From Reyranella sp. (GTDB taxonomy: Bacteria; Pseudomonadota; Alphaproteobacteria; Reyranellales; Reyranellaceae), in assembly GCF_004297405.1 (NCBI RefSeq), contig NZ_SCVC01000031.1, positions 79,325 through 143,324 of the forward strand: DNA of 64,000 nt, in the 5' to 3' direction. The translations under genes and the position numbers were made by a program. Positions 1 through 11,951 of the stretch are shown one piece after another. Numbering within the stretch: the first letter of the stretch is position 1; the number at the start of each line of letters is the position of its first letter. The notes under the pieces were generated by a model. The model searched no databases. It was not told the origin of the DNA and saw only the letters and a program-made list of their open reading frames with translations.

Positions 1-278
1 TGCGTCGTGTAGCCGACAGCGCCGATCTGAAGCGTGTCGTAGAGCCAGCCTGACTCGTAGCCGATCCAGCCGCCGCCTGCCCAGGCCACGTAGTTCGGCG
101 GCGTGACGTTGGTGCGGTCCATGTAGAAGCTGCGCAGATGGACGGTCGCCGTAGCGTCATCATGAATGAAGCTCTTCAGCGCTTCGCCCAGCGACTGCGC
201 CATTGCCGGCATTGTCACGATGAATGACGACAGCGCCGTCAGGATCCAGAGCCGAAGGCTCAGTCGTCGTGCATGCAT
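1..278 (-). CDS. OprD-family outer membrane porin, 5' part only
   Basis: About 92 codons are visible; the gene runs off the left edge of the window. The protein starts with a typical Sec signal peptide: basic MHARRLSLR, a hydrophobic core, then cleavage near AMAQ (residue about 28). The mature N-terminus contains LRSFYMDR, an AWAGGGW stretch, then YESGWLYDTLQIG. This matches the first strands of OprD-type substrate-specific porins, which usually read LRNFYMNRD, then AWAQGF, then SGYTxGTVGFG. Such porins take up small substrates such as amino acids or carboxylates across the outer membrane. The start at 278 was chosen because it gives a complete signal peptide; no strong Shine-Dalgarno is visible. 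It is divergent from the thiamine riboswitch and thiC. The substrate cannot be judged from this fragment. Confidence 0.7.
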   Translation of the reverse strand, partial: MHARRLSLRLWILTALSSFIVTMPAMAQSLGEALKSFIHDDATATVHLRSFYMDRTNVTPPNYVAWAGGGWIGYESGWLYDTLQIGAVGYTT

Positions 279-370
279 TCCGCGAGCGATACCATCCGAA
301 CATGACCGATTTGCTGGACTGGCGTTTATCTTTGCTTCCTCTCAACGACCTCGCGCCTTATTCTTCCGCT

Positions 371-2360
<1,990 letters not shown>

Positions 2361-2389
2361 TCGTCTACTTAGTGTAGATGGACCGGATG

Positions 2390-2413
2390 AGGCGGGTTGC
2401 CTTGCGCCCGCCT
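2390..2413 (+). terminator. Hairpin after thiC, possible terminator
   Basis: A perfect 7-bp stem, AGGCGGG (2390-2396) with CCCGCCT (2407-2413), closes a 10-nt loop 30 nt after the thiC stop. Only a weak T-containing tail (TATCGG) follows, so intrinsic termination is plausible but not strong. Confidence 0.4.
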
Positions 2414-2488
2414 TATCGGTGGGGGAGACTCGTGCGGTTCAGTTCGTAGTATATGTAACTGACCGCTTTTCTAGGGTGTATCTAGGCG

Positions 2489-3790
2489 ATGAAACGGCTG
2501 CGGACCCTGCTCGGGATCGGCCTCGGGCTGGCCATTGTTGCTGGCGCGGGCTGGTATATTTCGCAGTCTGGCTCGGCGCCGCCCGCCCGCCAGGGGGCTG
2601 GGCGTTTCGCCATGGGCGCCGCTGTCCCGGTCGGTCTGGCGACAGTCGCCAAGGGCGATATTCCCATTACAATCAGGGCTTTAGGCACGGTTACGCCGCT
2701 GAACACGGTCAACGTGAAGACCCAGATCACCGGCCAGCTCATGGACGTCTATTTCAAGGAAGGCCAGATGGTGAAGCAGGGTGACCTGCTCGCTCTGGTC
2801 GACCCACGGCCCTACGACGTCGCCCTGCAGCAGGCGATTGGCCAGCAGCAGAAGGACGAGGCGCTGCTTAAGAACGCCCAGGCCGACCTCGAACGCTACA
2901 AGAAGCTGGTCGCTCAGGATTCGATCGCTCGTCAGCAGTATGACACTCAGATTGCCCTGGTGCGGCAGTACGAGGCGGCGCTGGTCATCGACCAGGCGCT
3001 GGTCGATGCGGCCAAACTCAATGTCACCTATACGCGCATCGTGGCGCCGCTCACCGGCAAGATCGGCCTGCGTCTGGTCGACAAGGGCAACTATGTGACG
3101 ATGGGCGATGCGACCAGCATCTGCGTTATCATCCAGGTCCAGCCGATCTCGGTGATCTTCACGATCCCCGAAGATACTTTGCCGCCGGTGCGCAAGCGGC
3201 TGGCGGCCGGCGCCCATCTCGACGTGCGCGTGTTCGACCGGTCGCAGAAGAACGAGCTGGCGCTCGGCCGGCTCGATACGACCGACAACGTGATCGACAC
3301 GACCACCGGCACGGTGCGCCTGCGCGCGGTGTTCGAGAACGCCGACGAGAGCCTGTTTCCCAATCAGTTCGTCAATGTCCGCCTGCTGGTCGACACGGTG
3401 AAGGATGCGACGGTGGTGCCGATCGCCGCCATCCAGCGCGGCCAGCCCGGCACGTTCGTCTATCTGGTGAAGCCTGACGATACGGTGACGATCCGCGTCG
3501 TCGAGCTCGGAGTGTCGGACGGGGACAAGATTTCCATCGCGAAGGGCCTGGAGGTTGGCGATCAGGTCGTGGTCGATGGCGTCGACCGCCTGCGCGACGG
3601 CGCCAAGATACGCCGCCCAGGGGCGATGCCACCGCGCGCCGCGTCCGGTCCGCCGGTCGCCACGGCGCCACCGGGCGTGAAGGGTCCGGAACAGCAAGGC
3701 CAGGGACAACAGGATCAGGGGCGGCGCCAGAAGGCCAACGGTGGCACCGGTGGTGCTGCTGCTGCCCAGCCTTCCGCACCCAGCCAGTAA
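2489..3790 (+). CDS. RND efflux periplasmic adaptor (MdtA/MuxA-like)
   Basis: The 433-residue membrane-fusion protein links the inner-membrane pump to the outer-membrane channel. It has an N-terminal membrane anchor (residues about 6-24), then the barrel-sandwich half-motif [16 protein letters not shown] long alpha-hairpin follows that is rich in Q and A ([17 protein letters not shown]), then the second lipoyl half ([15 protein letters not shown]) and the beta-barrel and membrane-proximal domains. The C-terminal 45 residues are low-complexity P, G and Q rich, which is longer than usual. It is the first gene of a four-gene operon whose order (adaptor, two pumps, outer membrane factor) is that of MdtABC-TolC or MuxABC-OpmB. 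The 128-bp upstream gap has no repressor gene; the Shine-Dalgarno is weak (TAGGCG). Confidence 0.92.
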   Translation: MKRLRTLLGIGLGLAIVAGAGWYISQSGSAPPARQGAGRFAMGAAVPVGLATVAKGDIPITIRALGTVTPLNTVNVKTQITGQLMDVYFKEGQMVKQGDLLALVDPRPYDVALQQAIGQQQKDEALLKNAQADLERYKKLVAQDSIARQQYDTQIALVRQYEAALVIDQALVDAAKLNVTYTRIVAPLTGKIGLRLVDKGNYVTMGDATSICVIIQVQPISVIFTIPEDTLPPVRKRLAAGAHLDVRVFDRSQKNELALGRLDTTDNVIDTTTGTVRLRAVFENADESLFPNQFVNVRLLVDTVKDATVVPIAAIQRGQPGTFVYLVKPDDTVTIRVVELGVSDGDKISIAKGLEVGDQVVVDGVDRLRDGAKIRRPGAMPPRAASGPPVATAPPGVKGPEQQGQGQQDQGRRQKANGGTGGAAAAQPSAPSQ

Positions 3791-3802
3791 TCCGGCCGCG
3801 AC

Positions 3803-6800
3803 ATGAATCCGTCGCGGATTTTCATCGAACGGCCGGTTGCCACCTCGCTGTTGATGGTGGCGATCATGCTGGTGGGCATCATTGCCTACCGTTTCCTGCC
3901 GCTCTCCGCCCTGCCTCAGGTCGATTATCCGACCATCCGCGTGCTGACGCTCTATCCCGGTGCCAGCCCGGAAGTGATGACGACGTCGATCACGGCACCG
4001 CTCGAGCGCCAGTTCGGGCAGATGCCGGGTCTCAACCAGATGACGTCGACCAGTTCGGCAGGTGCCTCGGCGATCACGTTGCAGTTCGACCTGCAGCTCG
4101 GTCTCGATATCGCCGAGCAGCAGGTGCAGGCCGCGATCAACGCCGCAGGCAATCTGCTGCCGGGCGACCTGCCGGCGCCACCGATCTACGCCAAGGTCAA
4201 TCCAGCGGACGCCCCGGTCCTGACGCTCGCCGTTACTTCGCGTTCGGAGCCACTCACCAAGGTCCATGATCTGGTCGACACGCGGCTGGCGCAGAAGATC
4301 TCGCAGCTTCCGGGCGTCGGCCTGGTGACCCTCGAAGGCGGGCAGAAGCCCGGCGTGCGCATCCGCGCCAATCCAACGGCGCTCGCCGCTTACGGCATCA
4401 ACATCGACGATCTGCGCACCACGATCTCGAATTCCAACGTGAACACGCCCAAGGGCAACTTCGACGGGCCGGCGCGCGCGCTCACCATCAACGCCAACGA
4501 CCAGATCACCGACCCCGACACCTTCCGCGACATCGTCGTGGCCTATCGCAACGGTGCGCCAGTGCGCATCCGCGACGTGGCGACGGTCGAGGAGGGGCAG
4601 GAGAACAACCGCATCGCGGCGTGGGCCAATAGCGTCCAGGCCGTGATCGTGAACGTCCAGCGCCAGCCCGGCGCCAACGTCATCGACGTCGTCGACCGCA
4701 TCAAGGAGTTGCTGCCGCAGCTCCGCGAAACCCTGCCGAATTCACTCGATGTCGCCGTGCTGACCGACCGCACGGTGACGATCCGCGCCTCGGTGCGCGA
4801 CGTGCAGATCGAGCTCACCTTCGCGGTGATCCTGGTCGTGGCGGTGATCTTCGCCTTCCTGGGCGATGCGCGGGCCACGCTGATCCCGAGCCTTTCGGTG
4901 CCGCTGTCGCTGGTCGGCACCCTGGCGATCATGTATCTCGCAGGCTTCAGCCTGAACAACCTGTCGATCATGGCGCTGACCATCGCCACCGGCTTCGTGG
5001 TCGACGACGCGATCGTGATGATCGAGAACATTGCCCGCTATATCGAGCGCGGCGAGGATCCCAAGGCGGCGGCGCTGCGCGGTTCTAGGCAGATCGCCTT
5101 CACGGTGGTGTCACTCACCGTCTCGCTGATCGCCGTGCTGATCCCGCTCCTGTTCATGAGTGACGTGGTCGGCCGGCTGTTCAGCGAATTCGCCGTCACC
5201 CTCTCCGTCACCATCCTGATCTCTGCCGTCGTGTCGCTGACTTTGGTGCCGATGCTGTGCGCGCAATTCCTGCGCCAGCGGCCGCATGCAGCGGCGGAAC
5301 CTGCCATCGCGACCGAGACACGCGCCCATGCGGGCGGCGAGGAACAGGCGATGGGCGCGCGCTGGTTCGCGCGTCTGATCGACTTCTACGATCGTTGCCT
5401 GGTCGTGGTGTTTCGTCATCAGACGCTGACCTTGGTGGTCGCGGTCGGCACGGTGGCGTTGACAGTGTTTCTTTATATCATCGTGCCGAAGGGCTTTTTC
5501 CCCGTGCAGGACACCGGCCTGATCCAGGCCGTCACCGAAGCGCCGCAGAGTGTTTCCTTCGACGCCATGAGCAAGCGCCAGCAGGCGCTGGCCGAGGTCA
5601 TCCTCAAGGATCCCGATGTCGAGAGCCTAGCGTCCTTCGTCGGCGTCGACGGGACCAACCCGACGCTGAACTCGGGCCGCATGCTGATCAACCTGAAGCC
5701 GCGCGGTGAGCGTTCGCTGTCGGCGACCCAGATCATCCGCCGTTTGCAGCGCGAAGCCTCGTCGGTCATGGGCATCTCGCTCTACATGCAGCCGGTGCAG
5801 GACCTCACCATCGATTCGACGGTCAGCCGCACGCAGTATCAGTTCGTCCTCGAGAGCGCCAAGGTCGATGAGTTCGACACCTGGGTGCCGCGTCTGATGG
5901 AACGGCTCGGGCGCCTGCCGCAGATCATCGATGTGACGAGCGACCTGCAGAACAAGGGCCTGTCGATGTTCATCCGGATCGACAGGGATGCGGCGGCACG
6001 CTTCGGCATCACCGCCGCCACGATCAACAATGTGCTCTACGACATCTTCGGCCAGCGCATCGTCTCGACCGTCTACACGCAGTCCAACCAGTATCGCGTC
6101 ATCTATGAAGTCGATCCTGCCTTGGGACGGTCGCTCGAGGCGTTGAACAACCTCTATCTGCCGGGCTCACAGGCCGGCAAGCAGGTGCCGCTGTCGGCCA
6201 TCGCCACGTTCGAGGAACGGGCGGCGCCGCTGCGGCTCGACCGCTTCGGCCAGTTTCCGGCCACCACCATCTCCTTCAACCTGACGCCGGGCTACGCGCT
6301 GGGCGATGCGGTCGATGCCATCGTGGCGGCGCAGCGTGAGATCGAGATGCCGCGTTCCATCACGACGCATTTCCAGGGCGCGGCGCTCGCCTTCCAGAAG
6401 TCGCTCGACAGCCAGCTCCTGCTGATCCTGGCGGCCATCGTCACCGTCTATATCGTGCTGGGCGTGCTCTACGAGAGCTACATCCACCCGATCACGATCC
6501 TCTCGACCCTGCCGTCGGCGGGCATCGGCGCGCTGTGGGCGCTGATGCTGGCGGGAAGCGAACTCAGCGTGGTCGCCATCATCGGTATCGTGCTGCTGAT
6601 CGGTATCGTGAAGAAGAACGCGATCATGATGATCGACTTCGCCCTCGATGCTGAACGCAACGAGGGCAAGACGCCGCGCGAGGCGATCCATCAGGCCTGC
6701 CTGCTGCGCTTCCGCCCGATCCTCATGACCACCGTCGCCGCTCTGGTCGGGGCACTGCCGCTGATGCTGGGCACCGGCACCGGTTCGGAGCTGCGCCAGC

Positions 6801-6970
6801 CGCTCGGCCTCACCATCGTGGGCGGCCTGATCGTGAGCCAGGTGCTCACGCTCTTCACGACGCCGGTGATCTATCTCGCTTTCGACCGGCTGGGTCGCCG
6901 CCTGCGCGGCCTGCCACCCGATGCGCCACTTCACCCGATCCGTGGTGAGGTGGGCGAGGGCGCGCCGTGA
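3803..6970 (+). CDS. RND multidrug efflux pump subunit (MdtB/MuxB-like)
   Basis: A 1055-residue resistance-nodulation-division permease with the usual 12-helix, two-porter-domain layout. It opens with [19 protein letters not shown], the normal first helix. The proton-relay pair is visible in helix 4 ([13 protein letters not shown], about residue 400) and the helix-10 lysine in [14 protein letters not shown] (about residue 936). The porter motif [12 protein letters not shown] is present. In MdtB-MdtC systems two different pump chains form a heterotrimer, and the neighbouring second pump gene, whose start overlaps this stop by 4 nt, suggests the same here. It begins 12 nt after the adaptor gene. 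Substrates cannot be predicted; MdtABC homologues export bile salts, novobiocin and similar compounds. Confidence 0.93.
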   Translation: MNPSRIFIERPVATSLLMVAIMLVGIIAYRFLPLSALPQVDYPTIRVLTLYPGASPEVMTTSITAPLERQFGQMPGLNQMTSTSSAGASAITLQFDLQLGLDIAEQQVQAAINAAGNLLPGDLPAPPIYAKVNPADAPVLTLAVTSRSEPLTKVHDLVDTRLAQKISQLPGVGLVTLEGGQKPGVRIRANPTALAAYGINIDDLRTTISNSNVNTPKGNFDGPARALTINANDQITDPDTFRDIVVAYRNGAPVRIRDVATVEEGQENNRIAAWANSVQAVIVNVQRQPGANVIDVVDRIKELLPQLRETLPNSLDVAVLTDRTVTIRASVRDVQIELTFAVILVVAVIFAFLGDARATLIPSLSVPLSLVGTLAIMYLAGFSLNNLSIMALTIATGFVVDDAIVMIENIARYIERGEDPKAAALRGSRQIAFTVVSLTVSLIAVLIPLLFMSDVVGRLFSEFAVTLSVTILISAVVSLTLVPMLCAQFLRQRPHAAAEPAIATETRAHAGGEEQAMGARWFARLIDFYDRCLVVVFRHQTLTLVVAVGTVALTVFLYIIVPKGFFPVQDTGLIQAVTEAPQSVSFDAMSKRQQALAEVILKDPDVESLASFVGVDGTNPTLNSGRMLINLKPRGERSLSATQIIRRLQREASSVMGISLYMQPVQDLTIDSTVSRTQYQFVLESAKVDEFDTWVPRLMERLGRLPQIIDVTSDLQNKGLSMFIRIDRDAAARFGITAATINNVLYDIFGQRIVSTVYTQSNQYRVIYEVDPALGRSLEALNNLYLPGSQAGKQVPLSAIATFEERAAPLRLDRFGQFPATTISFNLTPGYALGDAVDAIVAAQREIEMPRSITTHFQGAALAFQKSLDSQLLLILAAIVTVYIVLGVLYESYIHPITILSTLPSAGIGALWALMLAGSELSVVAIIGIVLLIGIVKKNAIMMIDFALDAERNEGKTPREAIHQACLLRFRPILMTTVAALVGALPLMLGTGTGSELRQPLGLTIVGGLIVSQVLTLFTTPVIYLAFDRLGRRLRGLPPDAPLHPIRGEVGEGAP

Positions 6971-9900
6971 ACCTGTCGGCGCCCTTCATCGCGCGGCCGG
7001 TCGCCACGACCCTGCTGACGATCGGCCTGGCGCTGGCGGGATTGGTGGCTTTCTTCAAGCTGCCGGTGTCGCCGCTGCCCAAGGTCGATTTCCCGACCAT
7101 CCTGGTCACCGCCAATCTGCCCGGCGCCTCGCCGGAGACGGTCGCGACCAGCGTGACCACGCCGCTGGAGCGGCGGCTGGGCGCCATTGCCGGCATTACC
7201 GAGATCACTTCGTCGAGCACGGTCGGCAATTCGCGCATCATCCTGCAGTTCGACCTGTCGCGCAGCATCGACGGTGCAGCGCGCGATGTGCAGGCCGCGA
7301 TCAATGCAGCGCGCGCCGACATGCCGACCGATCTGCGCAACAACCCGCAGTACCGCAAGATCAACCCCGCCGACGCGCCGGTCATGGTGATCGCGCTGAC
7401 GTCGAACACGCTGGGCCAGGGCCGCCTGTACGACGCCGCTTCCAACATCCTGCAGCAGAAGATCAGCCAGGTGGGTGGGGTCGGGCAGGTCCAGCTCGGC
7501 GGCAGTTCCCTGCCGGCGGTGCGGGTCGAGATCAACCCCACGGCCCTCAATAAATACGCCATTGGCCTGGAGAGTGTGCGTGCTGCCCTCGCGGCGGCCA
7601 ACGCCAATTCACCCAAGGGCGCGATCGAGCATGGTGACCGCCGCTACCAGATCTATTCGAACGATCAGGCGACCGTTGCGGACCAATACCGCTCCCTGAT
7701 CATCGCCTGGCGCAACGGCGCGCCGGTCCGGCTGTCGGACGTGGCCGAGGTGATCGATTCGACCGAAGACATCCGCAACGAAGGCCAGGCCAACGGCAAG
7801 CGTTCGGTGCTGGTGATCATCTACAAACAGCCCAACGCCAACATCATCCAGACGGTTGACGCGATCAAGGAACTGCTGCCTGAGCTCCAGGCGGCGATGC
7901 CCAACGATGTGGACGTCGAGGTGGTGGCCGACCGTACGACCACGATTCGCGCCGCGCTCAAGGAAGTGGGCTCGGCCCTGGTGATCGGCGTCGTCCTGGT
8001 GGTGCTGGTCACCTTCGCCTTCCTGCGCTCGGCGCGGGCCGGTTTCGTCGCGGCGGTCACCGTGCCGGTGTCGCTGATCGCCACCTTCGGCGGCATGTAC
8101 CTCCTGGGCTACAGCCTCAACAACCTGTCGCTGATGGCGATGACCATCGCCGCGGGCTTCGTGGTCGACGACGCGATCATCGTGCTGGAGAACGTCTCAC
8201 GGCACATAGAAGAAGGCATGTCGAGGGTCGAGGCCGCACTCAAGGGCGCCCGCGAGGTTGGCTTCACCGTCGTGTCGATGAGCCTGTCCCTGATCGCCGT
8301 CTTCATCCCGATCCTGCTGATGGGCGGTATCGTCGGCCGCCTGTTCCGCGAATTCGCGGTCACCCTGTCGGTGGCCATCATCATCTCCATGGTCGTGTCG
8401 CTCACGGCGACGCCGATGATGTGCGCCTATGTGCTGCGTCAGCCGAGCCAGCGGCCGCCAGGCCTGTTCTTCCGGGTGAGCGAGCGGGCATTCGCGCTGC
8501 TGCAGACCCTCTACGGCCGCAGTCTCGGCCTGGTGCTACGCCACCCACTGATCACCATCTTGGTCTTCCTGGGGACTGTACTGCTTAACATTCACCTCTA
8601 CGTCTCCATCCCCAAGGGTTTCTTTCCGCAGCAGGATACCGGCCGCATCGTCGGCGGCATCCGCGCCGACCAGAGCATCTCCTTCCAGGCCATGCGCCGG
8701 AAGTTCCGCCAGTTCATCGAGATCGTGCGCGCCGATCCGGCGATCGAGAGCGTCGCGGGCTTCACCGGCGGCTTCCAGACCAACTCCGGCTTTATGTTCG
8801 CGACGCTGAAGCCGCTCAGTGAGCGCGACGTTTCGGCCGAGCAGGTCATTGCGCGGCTGCGGCCAAAGCTCGCCCAGGTGCCGGGCGCGATGCTCTTCCT
8901 GCAGTCGGTGCAGGATATCCGGGTCGGCGGCCGGCAGAGCAATGCGCTGTACCAGTTCACCTTGCAGGCCGATTCGCTGCCCGAGCTCTATACCTGGGGA
9001 CCGAAGCTGACCGAGGCGCTGCAGAAGGACACGTCCGTCATCACCGACGTCGATTCCGATCAGCAGCAACGCGGCCTACAGATTAACCTCACCATCGATC
9101 GCGACGCGGCGAGTCGGCTCGGCGTGTCGACGCGCAGCATTTCGGCCACGCTCTACGACGCCTTCGGCCAACGTCAGGTTTCGACGATCTACAATGCGCT
9201 CAACCAGTATCACGTCGTCATGGAAGTGGCGCCGCAATGGTGGGAGAGCCCGGAATCGCTGAAGGACATCTATGTCAGCACCTCGGGCGGGGCGCTGAGT
9301 GGCACGCAGACGAGCAGCGGCATTGGCGGCGCCATTGCACCGGCCGCCAACGGCGCCAAAGCTGCTACGACCGATCCTGCCCAGGCGTTGCGCAATGCCC
9401 GGACCAACCAGATCGCCATCGGTGGCCGCAGCGGCGCTTCGACCGGCGCCGCCGTCAGCACGACGGCCGAGACGTTGATTCCGCTGACGCAGTTGACCCG
9501 ATACGAATACGGCACCACGCCGTTGGCCGTGAACCACCAGAGCATGTTCGTGGCCAGCACCGTTTCCTTCAACCTGGCGCCGGGCAAGACCCTGAGCGAC
9601 GCGGTCACCTATGTGAACGACACGATGCGCGAGATCGGCATGCCGACGACCCTGCATGGCTCGTTCCAGGGCACGGCGCGCGCCTTCCAGCAATCGCTGA
9701 ACAACCAGCTCCTGCTCGTCCTGGCGGCGCTGGCCGCGGTCTACATCGTGCTCGGCATCCTCTACGAGAGTTACATCCACCCGATCACCATCCTGTCGAC
9801 CCTGCCATCGGCCGGTGTCGGCGCGTTGCTCGCCCTGCAGTTCTCGGGCGTGGAGTTCAGCATCATCGCCATGATCGGCGTCTTGCTGCTGATCGGTATC

Positions 9901-10266
9901 GTGAAGAAGAATGCCATCATGATGATCGACGTGGCGCTGGAGCGCGAACGTCGCGAAGGGCTCGAGCCGGCGGTGGCCATCCATGAGGCGGCCCTGCTGC
10001 GCTTTCGTCCCATCCTGATGACGACCATGGCCGCGATCCTCGGCGCGCTTCCGCTGGCGCTGGGGTACGGCGACGGCGCGGAGTTGCGCCGGCCGCTCGG
10101 CATCTCGATTATCGGCGGCCTTATCGTGAGCCAGATCCTGACCCTCTATACCACGCCCGTTATTTACCTTTATCTCGACCGTTTCCGTCGTCGCGATCGC
10201 GACCAGCCTAGCCGTGTCGCTCGCGCGCTGGGCTCCTCCGGTGGCCCAACGGGAGCTCCGGCATGA
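6967..10266 (+). CDS. RND multidrug efflux pump subunit (MdtC/MuxC-like) with insert
   Basis: A 1099-residue second RND permease, starting with GTG that overlaps the stop of the first (GTGA, translational coupling). The helix-4 [11 protein letters not shown] (about residue 400) and helix-10 [14 protein letters not shown] (about 979) proton-path residues are intact, so it should be an active pump chain. Compared with its upstream neighbour it carries an extra low-complexity stretch of about 60 residues (roughly 771-837, bases 9280-9480), rich in A, G, S and T, between the YV(S)TSGG strand and the [11 protein letters not shown] strand of the second porter domain. That insert is unusual. The C-terminus ends in a short Ser/Pro/Gly tail. 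Partner of the adaptor and of the lipoprotein downstream. Confidence 0.92.
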   Translation: MNLSAPFIARPVATTLLTIGLALAGLVAFFKLPVSPLPKVDFPTILVTANLPGASPETVATSVTTPLERRLGAIAGITEITSSSTVGNSRIILQFDLSRSIDGAARDVQAAINAARADMPTDLRNNPQYRKINPADAPVMVIALTSNTLGQGRLYDAASNILQQKISQVGGVGQVQLGGSSLPAVRVEINPTALNKYAIGLESVRAALAAANANSPKGAIEHGDRRYQIYSNDQATVADQYRSLIIAWRNGAPVRLSDVAEVIDSTEDIRNEGQANGKRSVLVIIYKQPNANIIQTVDAIKELLPELQAAMPNDVDVEVVADRTTTIRAALKEVGSALVIGVVLVVLVTFAFLRSARAGFVAAVTVPVSLIATFGGMYLLGYSLNNLSLMAMTIAAGFVVDDAIIVLENVSRHIEEGMSRVEAALKGAREVGFTVVSMSLSLIAVFIPILLMGGIVGRLFREFAVTLSVAIIISMVVSLTATPMMCAYVLRQPSQRPPGLFFRVSERAFALLQTLYGRSLGLVLRHPLITILVFLGTVLLNIHLYVSIPKGFFPQQDTGRIVGGIRADQSISFQAMRRKFRQFIEIVRADPAIESVAGFTGGFQTNSGFMFATLKPLSERDVSAEQVIARLRPKLAQVPGAMLFLQSVQDIRVGGRQSNALYQFTLQADSLPELYTWGPKLTEALQKDTSVITDVDSDQQQRGLQINLTIDRDAASRLGVSTRSISATLYDAFGQRQVSTIYNALNQYHVVMEVAPQWWESPESLKDIYVSTSGGALSGTQTSSGIGGAIAPAANGAKAATTDPAQALRNARTNQIAIGGRSGASTGAAVSTTAETLIPLTQLTRYEYGTTPLAVNHQSMFVASTVSFNLAPGKTLSDAVTYVNDTMREIGMPTTLHGSFQGTARAFQQSLNNQLLLVLAALAAVYIVLGILYESYIHPITILSTLPSAGVGALLALQFSGVEFSIIAMIGVLLLIGIVKKNAIMMIDVALERERREGLEPAVAIHEAALLRFRPILMTTMAAILGALPLALGYGDGAELRRPLGISIIGGLIVSQILTLYTTPVIYLYLDRFRRRDRDQPSRVARALGSSGGPTGAPA

Positions 10267-11795
10267 GGCGCATCGCGGCGCTTCTCCCGGTCGTTTTTGT
10301 TTCGGGTTGTCTTGTCGGGCCGGACTATGTGCGTCCGCCGCCTGCGACCTTGCCGACGCCGGCCTACAAGGAAGCCGAACCGGTGACGGGCGCAGCCGCC
10401 GTTTTCCAGCCCGCCCAGCCGCGCGACGGCGTCGAACGGGGCCCGTGGTGGCAGAGCTACGGCGATCCGACCCTGGATAACCTGGCGGCACAGATCGATG
10501 TGTCGAACCAGAATCTGAAAGTGTTCGAGGCCGGCTACCGACGGGCACGGGCGTTGGTCCGACAAGACCAATCGGCGCTCTTTCCGACGATCAGCGGCAC
10601 CGGTGCCACGCAACAGGTCGGCACTGGCGGGTTGCGCGGGACGACCGGCTCGACGACGACCATCACGCGCGGCGACACCTCGCAGGGTCAGTTCACGACC
10701 GGCGCGACGTTTTCCTGGGAGATCGACGTCTGGGGCAACCTTCGGCGCCAGATCGAAAGCGATTCGGCCGCGGCGCAAGCGAGCGACGCCGATCTCGCCA
10801 ATGCCCGGCTGTCGGCGCAGACCGACCTCGCGACGAACTATTTCGGGCTGCGCATCTCCGATGATCGGAAGCGACTCTTCGAGGAGACTGTGGCCGCCTA
10901 CGCTCGGTCGATGCAGATCGTGCAGAACCAGGTCGATGCCGGCATCGTCTCGCGAGTCGACCTGGCGCAGGCGCAAGCGCAGTACGAACAGACGCGCGCC
11001 CAGCTCATAAGCGAAGCCATCAACCGTGCCTTGTTCGAGCATGCAATCGCGCTGCTGGTTGGCAAGGCACCATCCGAGATCGGCATCGAGCCGGCGCGCA
11101 CGCAGCTCACCGTGCCGACGGTCGAAGCCGGCGTGCCGTCGACTTTGCTCGAACGGCGGCCCGACATTGCCGGTGCAGAGCGCCGCATGGCCTCGGCCAA
11201 TGCGCAGATCGGCGTCGCGATCGGCGCTTTCTACCCGCAGATCTCGCTGGGTGCCTCGATCAGCTTCCTGGCCGGTGGTCTGGGTTCGCTGCTGCAGATT
11301 GGCAATGCCGTCTGGTCGGTAGGGCCGCAGCTTGCCGGAACTTTGCTCGACGGCGGCGCTCTCTCCGCGCAGGTCGAAGGTGCACGGGCCAACTACGATG
11401 CCACGGTAGCGACCTATCGCCTGACCATCCTGACGGCGTTCCAGCAAGTCGAGGATGCGCTCGCCCAGCAGCGCATCCTGGTGCAGCAGGAGAGGGTTCA
11501 GCGCGCCGCCGTCGCTGCCGCGCGCGAAGCCGAGCGCCTGTCGCTCAACCAATATCGCGTCGGCACCGTACCCTATACGACCGTGGTGCAGACACAGGCC
11601 ACGGCGCTGGCAGCGGAGCAGACGCTGCTCACTATTCGCCTCAATCGCCTTGTCGCCAGCGCGAACCTGGTGAAGGCGCTGGGCGGCGGGTGGCAGCAGG
11701 CGGACCTGCCGGCGGTGACGCCGATTGGTGGCTTGAAGCAGGTAAGCCCGGCGCCGCCGGCCTTGCCGACGCCAGCCGTTTCGGCGACGCGCTAG
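10263..11795 (+). CDS. Efflux outer membrane lipoprotein, NodT/OprM family
   Basis: A 510-residue outer membrane factor that forms the TolC-like exit duct of the pump. A lipoprotein signal is clear: [16 protein letters not shown] with the lipidated Cys16, followed by LVGPDYVRP, the standard start of NodT/OprM proteins. The family signature PWWQSYGDPTLDNL comes next, then two repeated halves with long helices (RARALVRQDQSALFPTISG and RRPDIAGAERRMASANAQIGVAIGAFYPQISL). The start overlaps the upstream pump stop by 4 nt (ATGA). It closes the operon; a hairpin follows 16 nt later. Function in tripartite efflux is firm, substrate unknown. Confidence 0.94.
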   Translation: MRRIAALLPVVFVSGCLVGPDYVRPPPATLPTPAYKEAEPVTGAAAVFQPAQPRDGVERGPWWQSYGDPTLDNLAAQIDVSNQNLKVFEAGYRRARALVRQDQSALFPTISGTGATQQVGTGGLRGTTGSTTTITRGDTSQGQFTTGATFSWEIDVWGNLRRQIESDSAAAQASDADLANARLSAQTDLATNYFGLRISDDRKRLFEETVAAYARSMQIVQNQVDAGIVSRVDLAQAQAQYEQTRAQLISEAINRALFEHAIALLVGKAPSEIGIEPARTQLTVPTVEAGVPSTLLERRPDIAGAERRMASANAQIGVAIGAFYPQISLGASISFLAGGLGSLLQIGNAVWSVGPQLAGTLLDGGALSAQVEGARANYDATVATYRLTILTAFQQVEDALAQQRILVQQERVQRAAVAAAREAERLSLNQYRVGTVPYTTVVQTQATALAAEQTLLTIRLNRLVASANLVKALGGGWQQADLPAVTPIGGLKQVSPAPPALPTPAVSATR

Positions 11796-11811
11796 GACTC
11801 GACAACCGCCA

Positions 11812-11833
11812 GGGAGAAGGATTTTCTTCTCCC
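11812..11833 (+). terminator. Hairpin after the efflux operon
   Basis: A perfect 8-bp stem, GGGAGAAG (11812-11819) with CTTCTCCC (11826-11833), and a 6-nt loop, 16 nt after the efflux operon stop. There is no U tract after it. It may terminate the operon or be the first element of the structured metY leader. Confidence 0.4.
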
Positions 11834-11835
11834 GT

Positions 11836-11937
11836 CGCGGTCTGCAGGCCGGACCTGCCGATCGCGCGTACTGCTTTGGCAGTCATTGCCTTTGACCACG
11901 ACACGGGCGGCAACGACGTTTGCCGTTCATCGCAAAC
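11836..11937 (+). promoter_or_regulatory. Structured leader upstream of metY (three further stem-loops)
   Basis: Within the 156-nt gap before metY, three more stem-loops follow the hairpin at 11812. (1) GCAGG/CCTGC with loop CCGGA (11844-11858), inside an outer CGCG/CGCG clamp (11836-11839 with 11863-11866). (2) ACTGC/GCAGT with a TTTG loop (11870-11883). (3) GTTTGC/GCAAAC with an 8-nt loop (11918-11937), ending 14 nt before the start codon. The element does not match the SAM-II consensus I know. It is either an unrecognised regulatory leader or chance pairing in GC-rich DNA. Confidence 0.35.
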
Positions 11938-11951
11938 AGCGAGGCCAGACA

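Noticed and set aside
11796..11951. SAM-II riboswitch before metY
   Set aside because: The expected conserved core with its GCTAAA-type 3' segment is not present; only generic stem-loops are seen.
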